Counted from the first letter of the stretch, positions 1 to 9,890 are shown. The stretch is DNA of 64,000 nucleotides from Phycisphaerales bacterium (GCA_020352215.1 CP070675.1:4742098-4806097), one strand, 5' to 3'. Notes: a model not told the origin generated them from the letters alone. Made by a program: numbers and translations.

Positions 1-58
1 GGCACAGTTGTATCGCGAATGAGCATCGAGTGTCAAGGGTCCGGCAAAGAGGCAGGCT

Positions 59-3000
59 CTACTTGAATAGACGTAAGAGCATTTCATCCGACAGTTGCAG
101 GACAAATTGTCGGCCTGCATCTTCTTCGCCGACGATTTCGTAAGGGACTCCCTCCCGCAAAAGTTCGCGTCCCACGTTGTCAAGCGGATGTACCACGACG
201 AACTCACCGGCTGAACGGTCAACGACGTTGACCAATGCGATTCCGTCTTCGTCGGTAATCGGCCGTTCGTAACCGCCGTACAGGCCTTTCTCCAGATTCA
301 CCACTGCCACGCCTTCAACAGGATTACCTGCCGAGTCAACGACCTTGACTTTGACCTTGAATGGTAGTTTGAAGTCCCTGCGCCCGAGGTCGAGAACCTG
401 GCCTTGCTCGACCTTAACGTCACGGATGACAACCGGGCACAACTCGTGTTGCCCTACGTTGAACATTCGCAGGTTCAGTCTCGCTCCCGCAGGGAGATGA
501 ACACTGTGCATCCTATTGGGTGGCCTTAGGCGCTCATGGTACACGACGTTTGTACCTTTGAAATGGGAAAGAAATTCTCTCACCCAAGGAGGGTTCTCAT
601 TCGGATCAATCGACCATCGCAATAGAATTTTCTGGTACTCCTCCTCGTCAGGCACGTTTGGTTCGACGAGGATCGTCCCGGCAGGAAACAGCCTCATTAT
701 TGGCAGGTCAACATATCCTTCTTCATCCTGCTCGAACTCCCTGCCAAAGATCGGGCGGGAGTTGCCCGGCTTCCGAGGAGGGTAGTAGCGGCGGCGCTGG
801 CGGGCGCCGAGCCAATCTGGTGCGATGGCTACAAACATTTCGAAGTGTGGATCGTTCTCACGATCATAGACCAAGTGATACCAGCCATCCTCGTTAGTGA
901 GCGCTACCGACTCGAAATTATATTTGACCATCAGCTCGGCCGGGGTTTCGGCATCGGCGTAACGATTGGGGTCAGACGAATATGACAGGGCCCATTTGTC
1001 CAATGGTTTTTTCATGGGCTCCTCGTATGCGGTCGCGTCAGCGGCATAAGACCGCAACAAATCCCACTCCTTCTGCGTGATCACTGAGCCATCCTCCCCT
1101 ACCATGGGAAAGCCGCCCATAAGAACGATTACGCCCTGCATTGGCCGGCCAGTTATGCCGTGGACGACCTGACCCCGGTAGACAAAACTGGCTGGCCTGA
1201 TCTCTTTTGGCTTGAAGACGATTACTTGAGGACTCTCCGGCGTCAGCTCAGCTGGCTCAAATACGTAGTGTTTTCCATTCCAGTCGGCTCTCGCGGAGTA
1301 TGTCCCCGGGACGAACTTCTTCCGCGCCAACCAGCGGTCGTAGAACCCATCGCTACCTTGACGACCGTGACCCGTGCCCCACCTGATCGTCAGCTTGACC
1401 CGTTTGAGCATATTGGGGTCAGTGACGGGGCCAAATTCATCCTCGAAGACAAATGTCGGAAAGTATGTCTCGGGCTTTGCGGGCTCCAGAGTGATGGTTG
1501 TTTCTTGGCCGGCCGGTATCTGCCCGTGGTAGGGTGCAAGGCCAAGGTTCTCGGGAGGCTTTATGCTGACCGCGTAGACTGCTGAAGCTGGGAGCAATTT
1601 GGGCGGTTCGTTGTTGTCGGATTCGATCGGCAGGTACATCGCGAACTCGCCGCGATCGTCGGTTAGAACCTTGACTGTGTCGACGTGACCAGAGTAGCGG
1701 TGGTGCCTCGAGATGCGACCCCCGCCCGGGGTGGCAATACTGCCGCATTCGAGCGTTGCACCTGCAACCGGTTTGTCATTGGCATCGACCACAAAGCCCC
1801 AGATGGATCGCTCATCCGCCTTGGTGTCGGCCGGAACGAGGGGGACTGTGCAACCGCTCAGCGGCTCACCGAATATGTCCCCCTTCCAATTCGGCTCCAG
1901 CAAGGCGATGCCGTAGTCCGGATGAGAGAGTATAAAAGAGCAGCTTAGCAATCGCGGATCAGCCTTGGGGGGCTTGAGGCGTCCCTTTTCGTCGAGTTCT
2001 ACACTCTCCCTACTATTGGGCTTCTGGTGTTGCAGATCCCATGCCCCATGTAAGATCTCGACCCTCGCGCCAGGGATGGGATTGCCCACCGCATCTTTGA
2101 ATACGCACCATTGGCCTTTTGGTAGGACCGAGACCCAACGCGTGATCACCGGGCTCCCTCCAAATGGTTGCCACTGAGCCTCAACCGAATCCGCGCCGTA
2201 GTCGGTGTGCGAAAGAAGAAAAGAGAACCCGCAGTATGTGGATGTGGACTTGAGGGGCCTTGGCCGACCATATTCGTCGAGTTTGGCTTTGCCTATCGAC
2301 ACCCGGGGGGATCCGTCAGAAGGGCGCGGGCTGCGCCCGATCATTATCTCGACCGTTGCGTTCGGAATGGGGTTCCGGCGTAGATCGGTGAATACGTGAG
2401 ATCTGTGCCTGTAGCTGGGGTCCAGTTTGGGCCAGATCGAGAAGCGGCCTTTGGATGGTTCATACGGCTCAGCGAAAACGTATTCGCTCACAACGGTGGC
2501 GACGGCACTATCCTTCTGGTCCTCGGCCATAACAACAAGGACCGCGCGGGGCAACATCTTGTCGAATACTCGCGCGACGTCTTGCGCGCGGGCTCGCGCG
2601 CTTTCAAGGGCCGATACAGCTACTTCGACAGACTGCACAGCCTGCTCGACAAGGGGTGCCAGCGTTCTTGCGGATTCGATGGTTTGGAGCAGCGCGATGT
2701 CCGTCTGCTGCACAGCGCCGCGCACATTGCTTAGCCAAGACTCGACATCCTCGGATTGCGGCGGCTGATCTGGGGCCGACATGGCCCTATCGAGAAGCTC
2801 GCTCAGTTCTTTGAGGGCTGGCGCGACTTTGCGGGCGGCTTCAATCGTCTCCTGGGACTTAGTGAGGAGCGCAAAGGCACGGCTTTGCCGACAGGCCATC
2901 CGGAGTGCACCTGCGGCTTCGTCCAGTTTTGGAAGGGCCATTCCCATTTGATCTTCCGGTTTCAGTTTGAGAATTTCAGCGAGGGCTAGCTCAGTTGTGT

Positions 3001-3664
3001 GAGTAAATTGCAGGCCTGTCTCGAAGCGACGTTTGACGCGTGAAGCTGATTCCCGTACCCGCGAGACGAGAGTCCGCAGATCAGGAATGGAGTCACGCAC
3101 TTCTCGGACAACCGGCGCGTTGACATCCGGAACACGGAGAACTGGGGCAGGCTCTATGCTGTCCACAATAGAGCCAGCGTTGACACGCGGCGCACGGGGG
3201 ACCCGGGATAGTGCCAGATCGGCCGCGCCAGCGGAGTCGAGTGTTTGCTCGATGACTGTCCGCGTCGTTTCGGTCGATTCGGTCAACTTGTCCAGAGCAA
3301 ACCGGGCTCCTCTGGCCGATTCAACGGCTTGGGCTAGCGCTTCTCTGGCAGCTTGTGGAGGAGCGATCCCGCGAACAAAAACGAGCCTCACTGAATCGAA
3401 CCTCACTTCAAGGTCATCGACCGGGACGCTTATTACTTCGTATGCTCGTGGGTCTTTCTTCCAATCCTTGTACAGTCGTACGACGACTTGTCTGCCTTCG
3501 AGTGCTTGGCTGGCTAAGTCGCGGGCTTGCCTTGCCTCTTTGCTATATTCGGAGCGGGTTGTGATTCTGCGTCGATTTGAGCTTGCGGGGTCATCTTGCT
3601 GCGCAGAAGATGCGCCAAGGCAGTGCGTCGCACACACAAGCGAAAGTAGGAACAAGTACCTCAT
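59..3664 (-). CDS. Large secreted coiled-coil and carboxypeptidase-regulatory-like (Ig) repeat protein
   Basis: A 1201-residue exported protein of unknown function. Residues 1-18 form a signal peptide ending near LGASSAQ. Residues about 40-370 are rich in Ala, Glu, Arg and Leu without Pro-rich breaks and look like long helical or coiled-coil segments. From about residue 420 there are repeated beta-sandwich units of the carboxypeptidase-regulatory-like type: two similar units around NPIPNATVEI and NPIPGARVEI, then units around DKPVAGATLE, GRPMQGVIVL and GNPVEGVAVV, each a short 'add-on' motif followed by a Gly/Asp turn. Such domains usually stabilise extracellular enzymes or adhesins, but no catalytic domain is visible. 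The start is supported by GAGGACT just before ATG and by an upstream promoter. A role in envelope structure is inference. Confidence 0.8.
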   Translation of the reverse strand: MRYLFLLSLVCATHCLGASSAQQDDPASSNRRRITTRSEYSKEARQARDLASQALEGRQVVVRLYKDWKKDPRAYEVISVPVDDLEVRFDSVRLVFVRGIAPPQAAREALAQAVESARGARFALDKLTESTETTRTVIEQTLDSAGAADLALSRVPRAPRVNAGSIVDSIEPAPVLRVPDVNAPVVREVRDSIPDLRTLVSRVRESASRVKRRFETGLQFTHTTELALAEILKLKPEDQMGMALPKLDEAAGALRMACRQSRAFALLTKSQETIEAARKVAPALKELSELLDRAMSAPDQPPQSEDVESWLSNVRGAVQQTDIALLQTIESARTLAPLVEQAVQSVEVAVSALESARARAQDVARVFDKMLPRAVLVVMAEDQKDSAVATVVSEYVFAEPYEPSKGRFSIWPKLDPSYRHRSHVFTDLRRNPIPNATVEIMIGRSPRPSDGSPRVSIGKAKLDEYGRPRPLKSTSTYCGFSFLLSHTDYGADSVEAQWQPFGGSPVITRWVSVLPKGQWCVFKDAVGNPIPGARVEILHGAWDLQHQKPNSRESVELDEKGRLKPPKADPRLLSCSFILSHPDYGIALLEPNWKGDIFGEPLSGCTVPLVPADTKADERSIWGFVVDANDKPVAGATLECGSIATPGGGRISRHHRYSGHVDTVKVLTDDRGEFAMYLPIESDNNEPPKLLPASAVYAVSIKPPENLGLAPYHGQIPAGQETTITLEPAKPETYFPTFVFEDEFGPVTDPNMLKRVKLTIRWGTGHGRQGSDGFYDRWLARKKFVPGTYSARADWNGKHYVFEPAELTPESPQVIVFKPKEIRPASFVYRGQVVHGITGRPMQGVIVLMGGFPMVGEDGSVITQKEWDLLRSYAADATAYEEPMKKPLDKWALSYSSDPNRYADAETPAELMVKYNFESVALTNEDGWYHLVYDRENDPHFEMFVAIAPDWLGARQRRRYYPPRKPGNSRPIFGREFEQDEEGYVDLPIMRLFPAGTILVEPNVPDEEEYQKILLRWSIDPNENPPWVREFLSHFKGTNVVYHERLRPPNRMHSVHLPAGARLNLRMFNVGQHELCPVVIRDVKVEQGQVLDLGRRDFKLPFKVKVKVVDSAGNPVEGVAVVNLEKGLYGGYERPITDEDGIALVNVVDRSAGEFVVVHPLDNVGRELLREGVPYEIVGEEDAGRQFVLQLSDEMLLRLFK

Positions 3665-3691
3665 AGTCCTCGCCCTAAGTACTACCCTGGT

Positions 3692-3720
3692 ATTATAGCA
3701 CCGGCCGTGCTAATGGGCAA
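3692..3720 (-). promoter_or_regulatory. Predicted sigma-70 promoter of the secreted coiled-coil/Ig protein
   Basis: Read on the minus strand: TTGCCC (3720-3715), a 17-base spacer, then TATAAT (3697-3692) preceded by TG one base upstream (extended -10, TGCTATAAT). It lies about 30 bases upstream of the ATG at 3664. Confidence 0.65.
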
Positions 3721-3764
3721 GCATATTCTGCAGTCCAGACTGCCTGATAGCAGGTCTACCGGGG

Positions 3765-5171
3765 CTAATGTGTGAATTGGTTATCAGGGTCTGTGGGGTA
3801 CTTCTGCCAGGACACCGCGCCGGATCGGCTGATGTGGTTGCGCAGGGCGGTGAAGAGCTTGTTGTACATCTTGTGGCGTCTGTCTAAAGGCCGCTGTTCC
3901 TGCGGATCTTCCTTCAGATTGAAAAGCTGCATCGGCTCAAAGGGGCTGTTCTGGACGAGCTTGAAGTCGCCGTAGCGGGCGGCGTAGTAGGCGCGTCCGC
4001 CATACTGGCCTCCCTCTCGCCTTACCCAAAACAGAAAGCGGTCCCCTTGCGGTTGTCGTTTGCCTAACAGTGTGGGCAGAATGGTTCGGCCGTCAATCTC
4101 GTGATCGATGCGGGCGCCGGCCACGTCGCAGATTGTCGGAAGCAGATCCATCGTCAGCGCAACGCGGTCGCTGCGTGAGCCGCGCCTGATCTTGCCGGGC
4201 CAGACGGCACAGAAAGGCACGCGGATTCCGCCTTCGTACATATCCTGCTTGCCCGCGCGAAGTGGGCCGTTGTTGGCGCCGACGCGGAGTTGGCCGCCGT
4301 TGTCGGAAGTGAAGATGACGAGCGTGTTGTTACTTTGGCCGGTCTCTTTCAGCGCGGAGATCACTCTACCGATGCCGTCGTCGAGGTGCTCGATCAGGGC
4401 GACGAGCTTGGCGCGGCGCTCGTCGATATTCTGTTCGCACTTCTTGACTTTCTCGAGCCATTCGGAGGGCGGCTGGATAGGCGTGTGCGGAGCATTGTAG
4501 GCAAGGTACAGAAAGAACGGCTGCCTGGATTTGGACCGTTGTCTGATATAGTCGATCGCCCACTGTGTGAACAGGTCGGTGGCGTGGCCTTTCGGATCGA
4601 TTTCTTTGTCGTTCAATCGCATGTAGTTGAAGCCGTGCCGGCGGTGGTTGTAGTAGTCATCCATCATGTCGCCGAGAAAGCCGTGGAAGTGGTCGAAGCC
4701 TCGCTCGTTGGGTTTGTTAGGTGAAGCCAAGCCAAGGTGCCATTTTCCGACGATGGCGGTGTGATAGCCGGCTCGCTGCAGCAGCTCCGGCAGCAACACC
4801 GCGTGCGGAGACAGATATCCCCAGTTGTTTCTCACATGCGTTCGGATCACGCCGGGGACGCCGACTAGATCAGGGTATCTGCCGGTAAGCAGCGAAGCGC
4901 GGGTCGGCGAGCAGACGGGACAGTTGGCGTAGAAATTGTCGAAGCGAATTCCGGCCGATACGAGGCTGTCGATGTGCGGCGTTCTCATGTCGGTCGCACC
5001 GTAGCAGGACAAGTCGCCATAGCCGAGATCGTCAACCAAGATGACAACAATATTTGGCCTTGATGTAGATGTCCTGGCGTGAAGCAGGTCGTCGCTCGAT
5101 GTCACCGCGGCGACAGTGGCCAGACCTGCCGCTTTCAGGAAATCGCGACGCGTGTGGACGTGAGGATTCAT
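3765..5171 (-). CDS. Tat-exported sulfatase (formylglycine-dependent, alkaline-phosphatase superfamily)
   Basis: Predicted sulfate ester hydrolase acting outside the cytoplasm, probably on sulfated polysaccharides. The start is the ATG at 5171, which has GGGAG about 9 bases upstream and begins a Tat signal (RRDFLKAAG). An upstream in-frame start would add nine residues without a better ribosome site. Family features in order: metal-binding DDLGYGDLSCYG, the formylglycine site CSPTRASLLTGR (Cys type, needing a maturase), VGKWHLG, HTPIQPP and FTSDNGG. The length (468 residues) is normal. It lies 38 bases after the DAHP synthase stop on the same strand, so co-transcription is possible although the functions look unrelated. 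The sulfate substrate cannot be told from sequence. Confidence 0.93.
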   Translation of the reverse strand: MNPHVHTRRDFLKAAGLATVAAVTSSDDLLHARTSTSRPNIVVILVDDLGYGDLSCYGATDMRTPHIDSLVSAGIRFDNFYANCPVCSPTRASLLTGRYPDLVGVPGVIRTHVRNNWGYLSPHAVLLPELLQRAGYHTAIVGKWHLGLASPNKPNERGFDHFHGFLGDMMDDYYNHRRHGFNYMRLNDKEIDPKGHATDLFTQWAIDYIRQRSKSRQPFFLYLAYNAPHTPIQPPSEWLEKVKKCEQNIDERRAKLVALIEHLDDGIGRVISALKETGQSNNTLVIFTSDNGGQLRVGANNGPLRAGKQDMYEGGIRVPFCAVWPGKIRRGSRSDRVALTMDLLPTICDVAGARIDHEIDGRTILPTLLGKRQPQGDRFLFWVRREGGQYGGRAYYAARYGDFKLVQNSPFEPMQLFNLKEDPQEQRPLDRRHKMYNKLFTALRNHISRSGAVSWQKYPTDPDNQFTH

Positions 5172-5209
5172 ATTCTCTTCTCCCTGTCGGCAAGTCACAC
5201 TGACAGATT

Positions 5210-6298
5210 CTACAACTGTCTCTTTACAGCCTCTGTGTGGATCAGCTCGAACACTGATTTGACGAAGTCACTATCGAGACCGAGTTGTTTTGCTCGGGCT
5301 ACGTGATCTTCCACCAGGCTCTCCCAGCGGTCGAGCTGCAGAACGGCGATGTTGTGCTGCTTCTTAAGTTCGCCAATCTGGTCCACCCATTTCATTCTTT
5401 CGGCCAGGTCGTTTATAAGTTCCGAGTCCACTTTGCTTATCGCGGACCGCATTCGCGCAATCTCGGATCTAACATGTTCATCGGATGGGGTCGTGTCTCT
5501 GGCTCTGAGCTTGCCGAGCAGTTCAATCAACGCCCGTGGCGTTATCTGCTGCTGCGAGTCACTGAGTGCCTCATCCGGATTGATGTGCGTTTCGATCATA
5601 AGCGCCTTGAATCCGAATTCCAGGGCCGCCTCCGAGATAGGCTCTATCAGGTCTCGGCTGCCGGCTATGTGGCTCGGGTCGCAGATCAACGGCAGGCGCG
5701 GAATCAGCCTTTTTAGTTCGATCGGAATCTGCCAGTTGGGGTCGTTGCGATACTTCATCTCAACGTATGTCGAGAAGCCTCGGTCTATGGCGGCGAGCTT
5801 TCTGATCCCAGCGTTGTGGAGTCGCTCGATCGCCCCGAGCCACAGGCCAAGCTCGGCGTTGATTGGATTCTTTACCAGAACCGGCACATCGACACCCCTC
5901 ACGGCGTCGGCTATCTCCTGCACGAGGAACGGGTTTACCGTCGTTCGTGCCCCGACCCAGAGGATGTCAACGTCACCTTCTAGGCAGAGCTCAACGTGCT
6001 TGGCGCCGGCTACCTCGGTCGCGGTCAGAAGGGAAGTCTCATCCTTGACGGCCTTTAGCCATTGTAGTCCGGCCTGCCCTACCCCTTCGAAGGTATCCGG
6101 CCTGGTACGCGGCTTCCAGATTCCGGCACGAAAGACCTTGACATTTGGAGCGGCCGCCAACTCCCTGGCAGTCGAGATCACCTGCTGTTCGGATTCGGCA
6201 CTGCACGGACCCGCGATAACAAGCGGGAGCCTGTCAAACGGCAGCCAGGAGGAGATGTCCTGCAGATCGTCACTCAGTTGTTCCAGCTTTTCAAGCAT
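5210..6298 (-). CDS. Bifunctional 3-deoxy-7-phosphoheptulonate synthase / chorismate mutase
   Basis: First enzyme of the shikimate pathway (phosphoenolpyruvate plus erythrose 4-phosphate to DAHP) fused to a chorismate mutase of the AroQ type. Residues about 20-265 form the DAHP synthase barrel: LVIAGPCSAES, FRAGIWKPRT, WVGARTTVNP, VLVKNP and ICDPSHI are the characteristic blocks. Residues about 280-362 are all-helical, with RSEIARMRSAISKVD and later helices carrying the conserved Arg and Lys of chorismate mutase. The domain order matches the Bacteroides-type bifunctional enzyme, where the mutase domain also serves feedback control. The start could be ATG 6298 (used here) or GTG 6316; neither has a strong Shine-Dalgarno site. 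It lies in a same-strand run between an oxidoreductase (22-40 bases upstream) and the sulfatase. Confidence 0.92.
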   Translation of the reverse strand: MLEKLEQLSDDLQDISSWLPFDRLPLVIAGPCSAESEQQVISTARELAAAPNVKVFRAGIWKPRTRPDTFEGVGQAGLQWLKAVKDETSLLTATEVAGAKHVELCLEGDVDILWVGARTTVNPFLVQEIADAVRGVDVPVLVKNPINAELGLWLGAIERLHNAGIRKLAAIDRGFSTYVEMKYRNDPNWQIPIELKRLIPRLPLICDPSHIAGSRDLIEPISEAALEFGFKALMIETHINPDEALSDSQQQITPRALIELLGKLRARDTTPSDEHVRSEIARMRSAISKVDSELINDLAERMKWVDQIGELKKQHNIAVLQLDRWESLVEDHVARAKQLGLDSDFVKSVFELIHTEAVKRQL

Positions 6299-6338
6299 CG
6301 TGCCAGCACCGCTCACTTCGCATTAATTCACGCTCTGA

Positions 6339-7631
6339 TTAGCCTCGGTAGGGATGCTCGTAAGGTGCGCGATACGGCCTCATGAGCAACTTGTTGGCTC
6401 TGCCCCTGTTGGTTATCCGCTGCGATTGTGCGTCCCACGTGATCTTGGCGTCCACATCGTAGGCGATCATGGCCAGCTTGGTCGCTGCTGTGGAGCAGTG
6501 CGCGTCCTCGGTTGTGCAGGTTGGCTGGGTCCGCGTGCGAACAGCATTGAGGAACTCGGCCATGTGCGCGGTTCCCATGTCACTTCTTCCCTCTTGCACC
6601 TTGCGTTCCTTGTTCTTGCCTTTTGGTATGATGACCCACCTTCTATCACTTACGAAGATAGTTCCTTTCTCGCCATAGAAGAAAACGCCGTTCGAGGCTT
6701 CCGGCGTGTATTCCTCCGCGCCCCAAACTCGATGTCGCCAGATAACCGGGCACTTCTCGAAATCGAAATGGACAGTGAGAATGTCCGGCGTGGTAATCTT
6801 GTCCTTGAAGTAATAGATGCCGCCGGCGGCCTGAACCGACTTCGGCATGGTCAGGCCCAGTATCCAGCGCGTGGCATCGATCATGTGAATGCCCCAATCG
6901 ACGAGGTGGCCGTGTCCGTATTCCTTTTCCAGGCGCCATGCGAAGTGACCGATCTGCGGGCAGTACGGCAATTTCGGAGCTGGACCGCACCAGAGATTCC
7001 AGTCGAGTGACTTCGGCGGGTCCTGTGGTGCGGTGTCAAGGATACTCGCAGTGTAGTGGATCTGCGCCTCGGCCTGTATGATTCTTCCGAGGTTGCCCGC
7101 CTGAATATACTCACGGGCTTGCTGAATTGCCTTGCTCTGTCGGCGTTGGAAGCCTATTTGGACCACACGGCCGGCCCTCTTTGCGGCCGCGACCATGGCC
7201 TGGCCCTCGCGGATATCATACGAGAGCGGCTTTTCGCAATACACGTCCAGACCCTTCTTCAGCGCATCGATGAACATAAGCGCGTGCCACTGCGGTGGTG
7301 TCGCAATGATCACGGCCTGTAAACCCGGTGTGTCCAGAAGCTCTCGGTAATGCTTGAAGGTCTCTGGCTCAGACCCTTGCATCTCCTGGATCTTGGCCTC
7401 GCTATCCTTCAGGTGTTGGCTGTCTACATCACACAGGGCAATGACCTCCACACCACCTGCCTTCAAGGCTGCCCTGACGTCCGCCATGCCATACCCGCCG
7501 CAACCGATCAGGCCAATCTTGAGCTTGGGCTCTCCACCTGTATTTGCGGAAGCGCCTTGAAGCATGTTTGTCATCGCCACAGTCCCGGCGACTGCTGTGC
7601 CCATGAATTTTCGTCGATTCATCGTTTCCAT
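6339..7631 (-). CDS. Tat-exported Gfo/Idh/MocA-family oxidoreductase (copy 1)
   Basis: NAD(P)-dependent sugar or sugar-derivative oxidoreductase exported by the Tat system. The start at 7631 (METMNRRKF) is chosen because AAGGA lies 9 bases upstream and a Tat motif (MNRRKFMGTA) follows directly; earlier in-frame starts lack these. Residues about 38-160 form the Rossmann domain with GLIGCGGYG and the diagnostic VYCEKPLS. The C-terminal dehydratase-like domain includes DWGIHMIDATRW. The length (430 residues) is usual for the planctomycete exported family. It heads the group oxidoreductase, DAHP synthase, sulfatase and is divergent from a second oxidoreductase at 7861. Exact substrate unknown; a glycan-degradation role with the sulfatase is inference. 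Confidence 0.9.
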   Translation of the reverse strand: METMNRRKFMGTAVAGTVAMTNMLQGASANTGGEPKLKIGLIGCGGYGMADVRAALKAGGVEVIALCDVDSQHLKDSEAKIQEMQGSEPETFKHYRELLDTPGLQAVIIATPPQWHALMFIDALKKGLDVYCEKPLSYDIREGQAMVAAAKRAGRVVQIGFQRRQSKAIQQAREYIQAGNLGRIIQAEAQIHYTASILDTAPQDPPKSLDWNLWCGPAPKLPYCPQIGHFAWRLEKEYGHGHLVDWGIHMIDATRWILGLTMPKSVQAAGGIYYFKDKITTPDILTVHFDFEKCPVIWRHRVWGAEEYTPEASNGVFFYGEKGTIFVSDRRWVIIPKGKNKERKVQEGRSDMGTAHMAEFLNAVRTRTQPTCTTEDAHCSTAATKLAMIAYDVDAKITWDAQSQRITNRGRANKLLMRPYRAPYEHPYRG

Positions 7632-7860
7632 GTCGCAGATCCTTTCCATCTTCCGGAGTATCTTTGCCAAGAATGTTATTGCAATCGGCCGGAAGTATCA
7701 AGGCTCATCCGGGCTGGCCGGCCGATGTTTCCGCGTTTGCGAATTCAAAGTGACCTGCCGAAAAAACACTTGAAACAAGGTCGTCGATGCATTAGCCTAT
7801 CCGTGTGGCAAAACGAAACCATTTAGAGTCTTTCGCAATTTCCAATCGAGGAGATGTCTC

Positions 7861-9180
7861 ATGAACAACAAGGTGAACCGCCGAACATTTATCAAGCAAA
7901 GCGCCGTTTTGGGTGCAGGTGTTACGGTCCTAAAGTCGGGAATTCTCAGGGCGGGAAATTCGCCGAACAACAAGCTCAACATCGCTGTCATCGGCGTTGG
8001 TGGCCGGGGCGGGGCTAACCTTAACCACGTCAAGGGCGAGAGCATCGTCGCACTGTGCGACGTTAATGCGAAGAATCTTGCCAAGGCAGCCGAGCAATTC
8101 CCGCAGGCCGAGACGTACGTTGACTGGCGTAAGTGCCTGGATCAGAAGAATATCGACGCCGTTGTCTGCTCAACTACCGATCATACACACGCCTTCATTA
8201 ACGTGTGGGCGATGAACCGTGGCAAACACGTGTATTGCGAAAAACCGTTGGCCAACTCGGTGCACGAGGCCCGGGTGGTCCGCGAGACATATCTGAAGAA
8301 CAAGAACAAAGTTGCAACGCAGATGGGTACGCAGATACACGCCTCGGACAATTACCGGCGGATGGTCGAGCTTATCCGGGCCGGTGCGATCGGCACACCC
8401 AAGGAGACCCGCGTGTGGTGCAGCAGAGAACCCAAGGGCGGCAGCTATCTGCCGGAAGTCAAACCCGTGCCAAGCCACGTCGACTGGGATCTGTGGGTAG
8501 GTCCGTCGAAGTTCCATCCTTACAATCCGGGCTACTTTGGTGGGTGTCTGGCATGGAATCGCTTCTGGGATTTCGGCAGCGGCCAGATCGGTGACATGGG
8601 AAGCCACATGCTGGACATGCCCTACTGGGCTCTTGACCTGCGCCTCCCGACAACTTGCGCGGCGAGCGGCACTCCGATCGACTCCGATACGTTGCCGCTG
8701 TGGCTGACCGCCGAATGGGACCACCCTGCCAACGACTGGCGGCCGGCTGTTAAGGTCTATTGGTACGACGGCGGCAAGAAGCCCGGCGTTCCGTCCGAAG
8801 TGTTCAACAGGGAGAAGATGTTCAAAGGCGTCATCTTCAAGGGCGACAAGGGCTTCTTGGTCGCTGACTATGGCTATCGGATTCTCATGCCAACGAAGGG
8901 CGACATGACGCAGTACACATCGCCCAAGCCCAAAGACTTGATACCGCCTTCGCCGGGACACCACAACGAGTGGCTCATCGCATGCAAGACCGGCAAGCCC
9001 ACGCTGTGCAACTTCGATTACTCCGGCGCCCTTATAGAGCACAACATGCTGGCACTGGTCGCTTACCGCGTGGGCCAAAAGCTGGATTGGGATGTCAAGA
9101 ACCTAAAGGCGACCAACTGCCCCGAGGCCGACAAGTACATCCAGAAGAAATACCGCAGGGGCTGGGTCCTGAACGGGTAA
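7861..9180 (+). CDS. Tat-exported Gfo/Idh/MocA-family oxidoreductase (copy 2)
   Basis: A second exported NAD(P)-dependent oxidoreductase of 439 residues. The start has GAGGAG 8-9 bases upstream and begins a Tat signal (NRRTFIKQSAVLGAG). Rossmann segment IAVIGVGGRGGANL, then the EKP motif in VYCEKPLANS, and the GDMGSHMLDMPYW stretch of the C-terminal domain. It is only distantly similar to the copy at 6339, so the pair is not a recent duplication. It is transcribed divergently from copy 1, with about 230 bases between them that must hold both promoters. Substrate unknown. Confidence 0.9.
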   Translation: MNNKVNRRTFIKQSAVLGAGVTVLKSGILRAGNSPNNKLNIAVIGVGGRGGANLNHVKGESIVALCDVNAKNLAKAAEQFPQAETYVDWRKCLDQKNIDAVVCSTTDHTHAFINVWAMNRGKHVYCEKPLANSVHEARVVRETYLKNKNKVATQMGTQIHASDNYRRMVELIRAGAIGTPKETRVWCSREPKGGSYLPEVKPVPSHVDWDLWVGPSKFHPYNPGYFGGCLAWNRFWDFGSGQIGDMGSHMLDMPYWALDLRLPTTCAASGTPIDSDTLPLWLTAEWDHPANDWRPAVKVYWYDGGKKPGVPSEVFNREKMFKGVIFKGDKGFLVADYGYRILMPTKGDMTQYTSPKPKDLIPPSPGHHNEWLIACKTGKPTLCNFDYSGALIEHNMLALVAYRVGQKLDWDVKNLKATNCPEADKYIQKKYRRGWVLNG

Positions 9181-9245
9181 ATCCATAAGCGGTACTTGTA
9201 GCACATCGTAGTTGGCTTGATGGCTGCCGAGTGGGTGAGGCGCGC

Positions 9246-9890
9246 ATGATCCCGGTTCTGTTCGAAAACGAAGACATCATCGCGGTTAATAAGCCGGAAG
9301 GTCTTGCCTCTATTCCTGAGCGGGCCGAAGAGAAGAAGAACGTGCTCGCACTGCTCTCAGCGAGGTATGCGGGCAAGGTATACATCGTGCATCGGCTCGA
9401 CAAGGAGGCAAGCGGGGTATTGCTTTTTGCCAAAAACGCTGCGGCTCATCGTCATCTGAACGATCAGTTCAGCAGCCGGGCTGTCGAGAAGACCTACATT
9501 GCTTTGGTGCACGGACGGATGGACAAGGACCAAGGAGTTATTGAGAAGCCGCTGCGCCAGTTTGGCTCCGGCCGAATGTCTGTGGATACGGAACGCGGCA
9601 AGTACAGCGTTACCGATTTTCACGTCAGGGAACGATTCGACTTGTACACGCTGATCGACGCCCACCCGGCGACCGGCAGACGTCACCAGCTTCGCGTACA
9701 CTTCTACAGTATCGGCCACCCGATCGTGGGCGATCCACTTTACGGCGACAGGTCAGTACAGAGTAGCTTCGCGCGGATGATGCTGCACGCACGCAAGATC
9801 ACATGTCGGCTGCTATCTGGCAACGACGTTACGATAAAAGCGCCGACACCCAAGACGTTCGCGACGGTTCTAAAAACGCACACCAGGTAA
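9246..9890 (+). CDS. RluA-family RNA pseudouridine synthase
   Basis: Isomerises specific uridines to pseudouridine in rRNA or tRNA. The start ATG at 9246 has GAGG about 6 bases upstream; a GTG at 9231 is a weaker alternative. The catalytic Asp is in HRLDKEASGVLLFAK near residue 45. The C-terminal HPATGRRHQLRVH and GDPLYG stretches are typical of the family. At 214 residues it is a short RluA type without an N-terminal S4 domain. It stands alone, followed by a repeat-rich gap that borders the phage-like region. Target site not predictable. Confidence 0.92.
   Translation: MIPVLFENEDIIAVNKPEGLASIPERAEEKKNVLALLSARYAGKVYIVHRLDKEASGVLLFAKNAAAHRHLNDQFSSRAVEKTYIALVHGRMDKDQGVIEKPLRQFGSGRMSVDTERGKYSVTDFHVRERFDLYTLIDAHPATGRRHQLRVHFYSIGHPIVGDPLYGDRSVQSSFARMMLHARKITCRLLSGNDVTIKAPTPKTFATVLKTHTR

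Noticed and set aside
3033-3698. 221-residue plus-strand open frame rich in Arg, Ser and Thr
   Set aside because: Exact antisense of the well-supported secreted protein; composition is that of a shadow frame and there is no ribosome site.
5349-6326. 325-residue plus-strand open frame
   Set aside because: Antisense to the DAHP synthase/chorismate mutase gene, Ser/Arg-rich shadow composition.
8170-9078. 302-residue minus-strand open frame
   Set aside because: Antisense to the second Gfo/Idh oxidoreductase; no family features.
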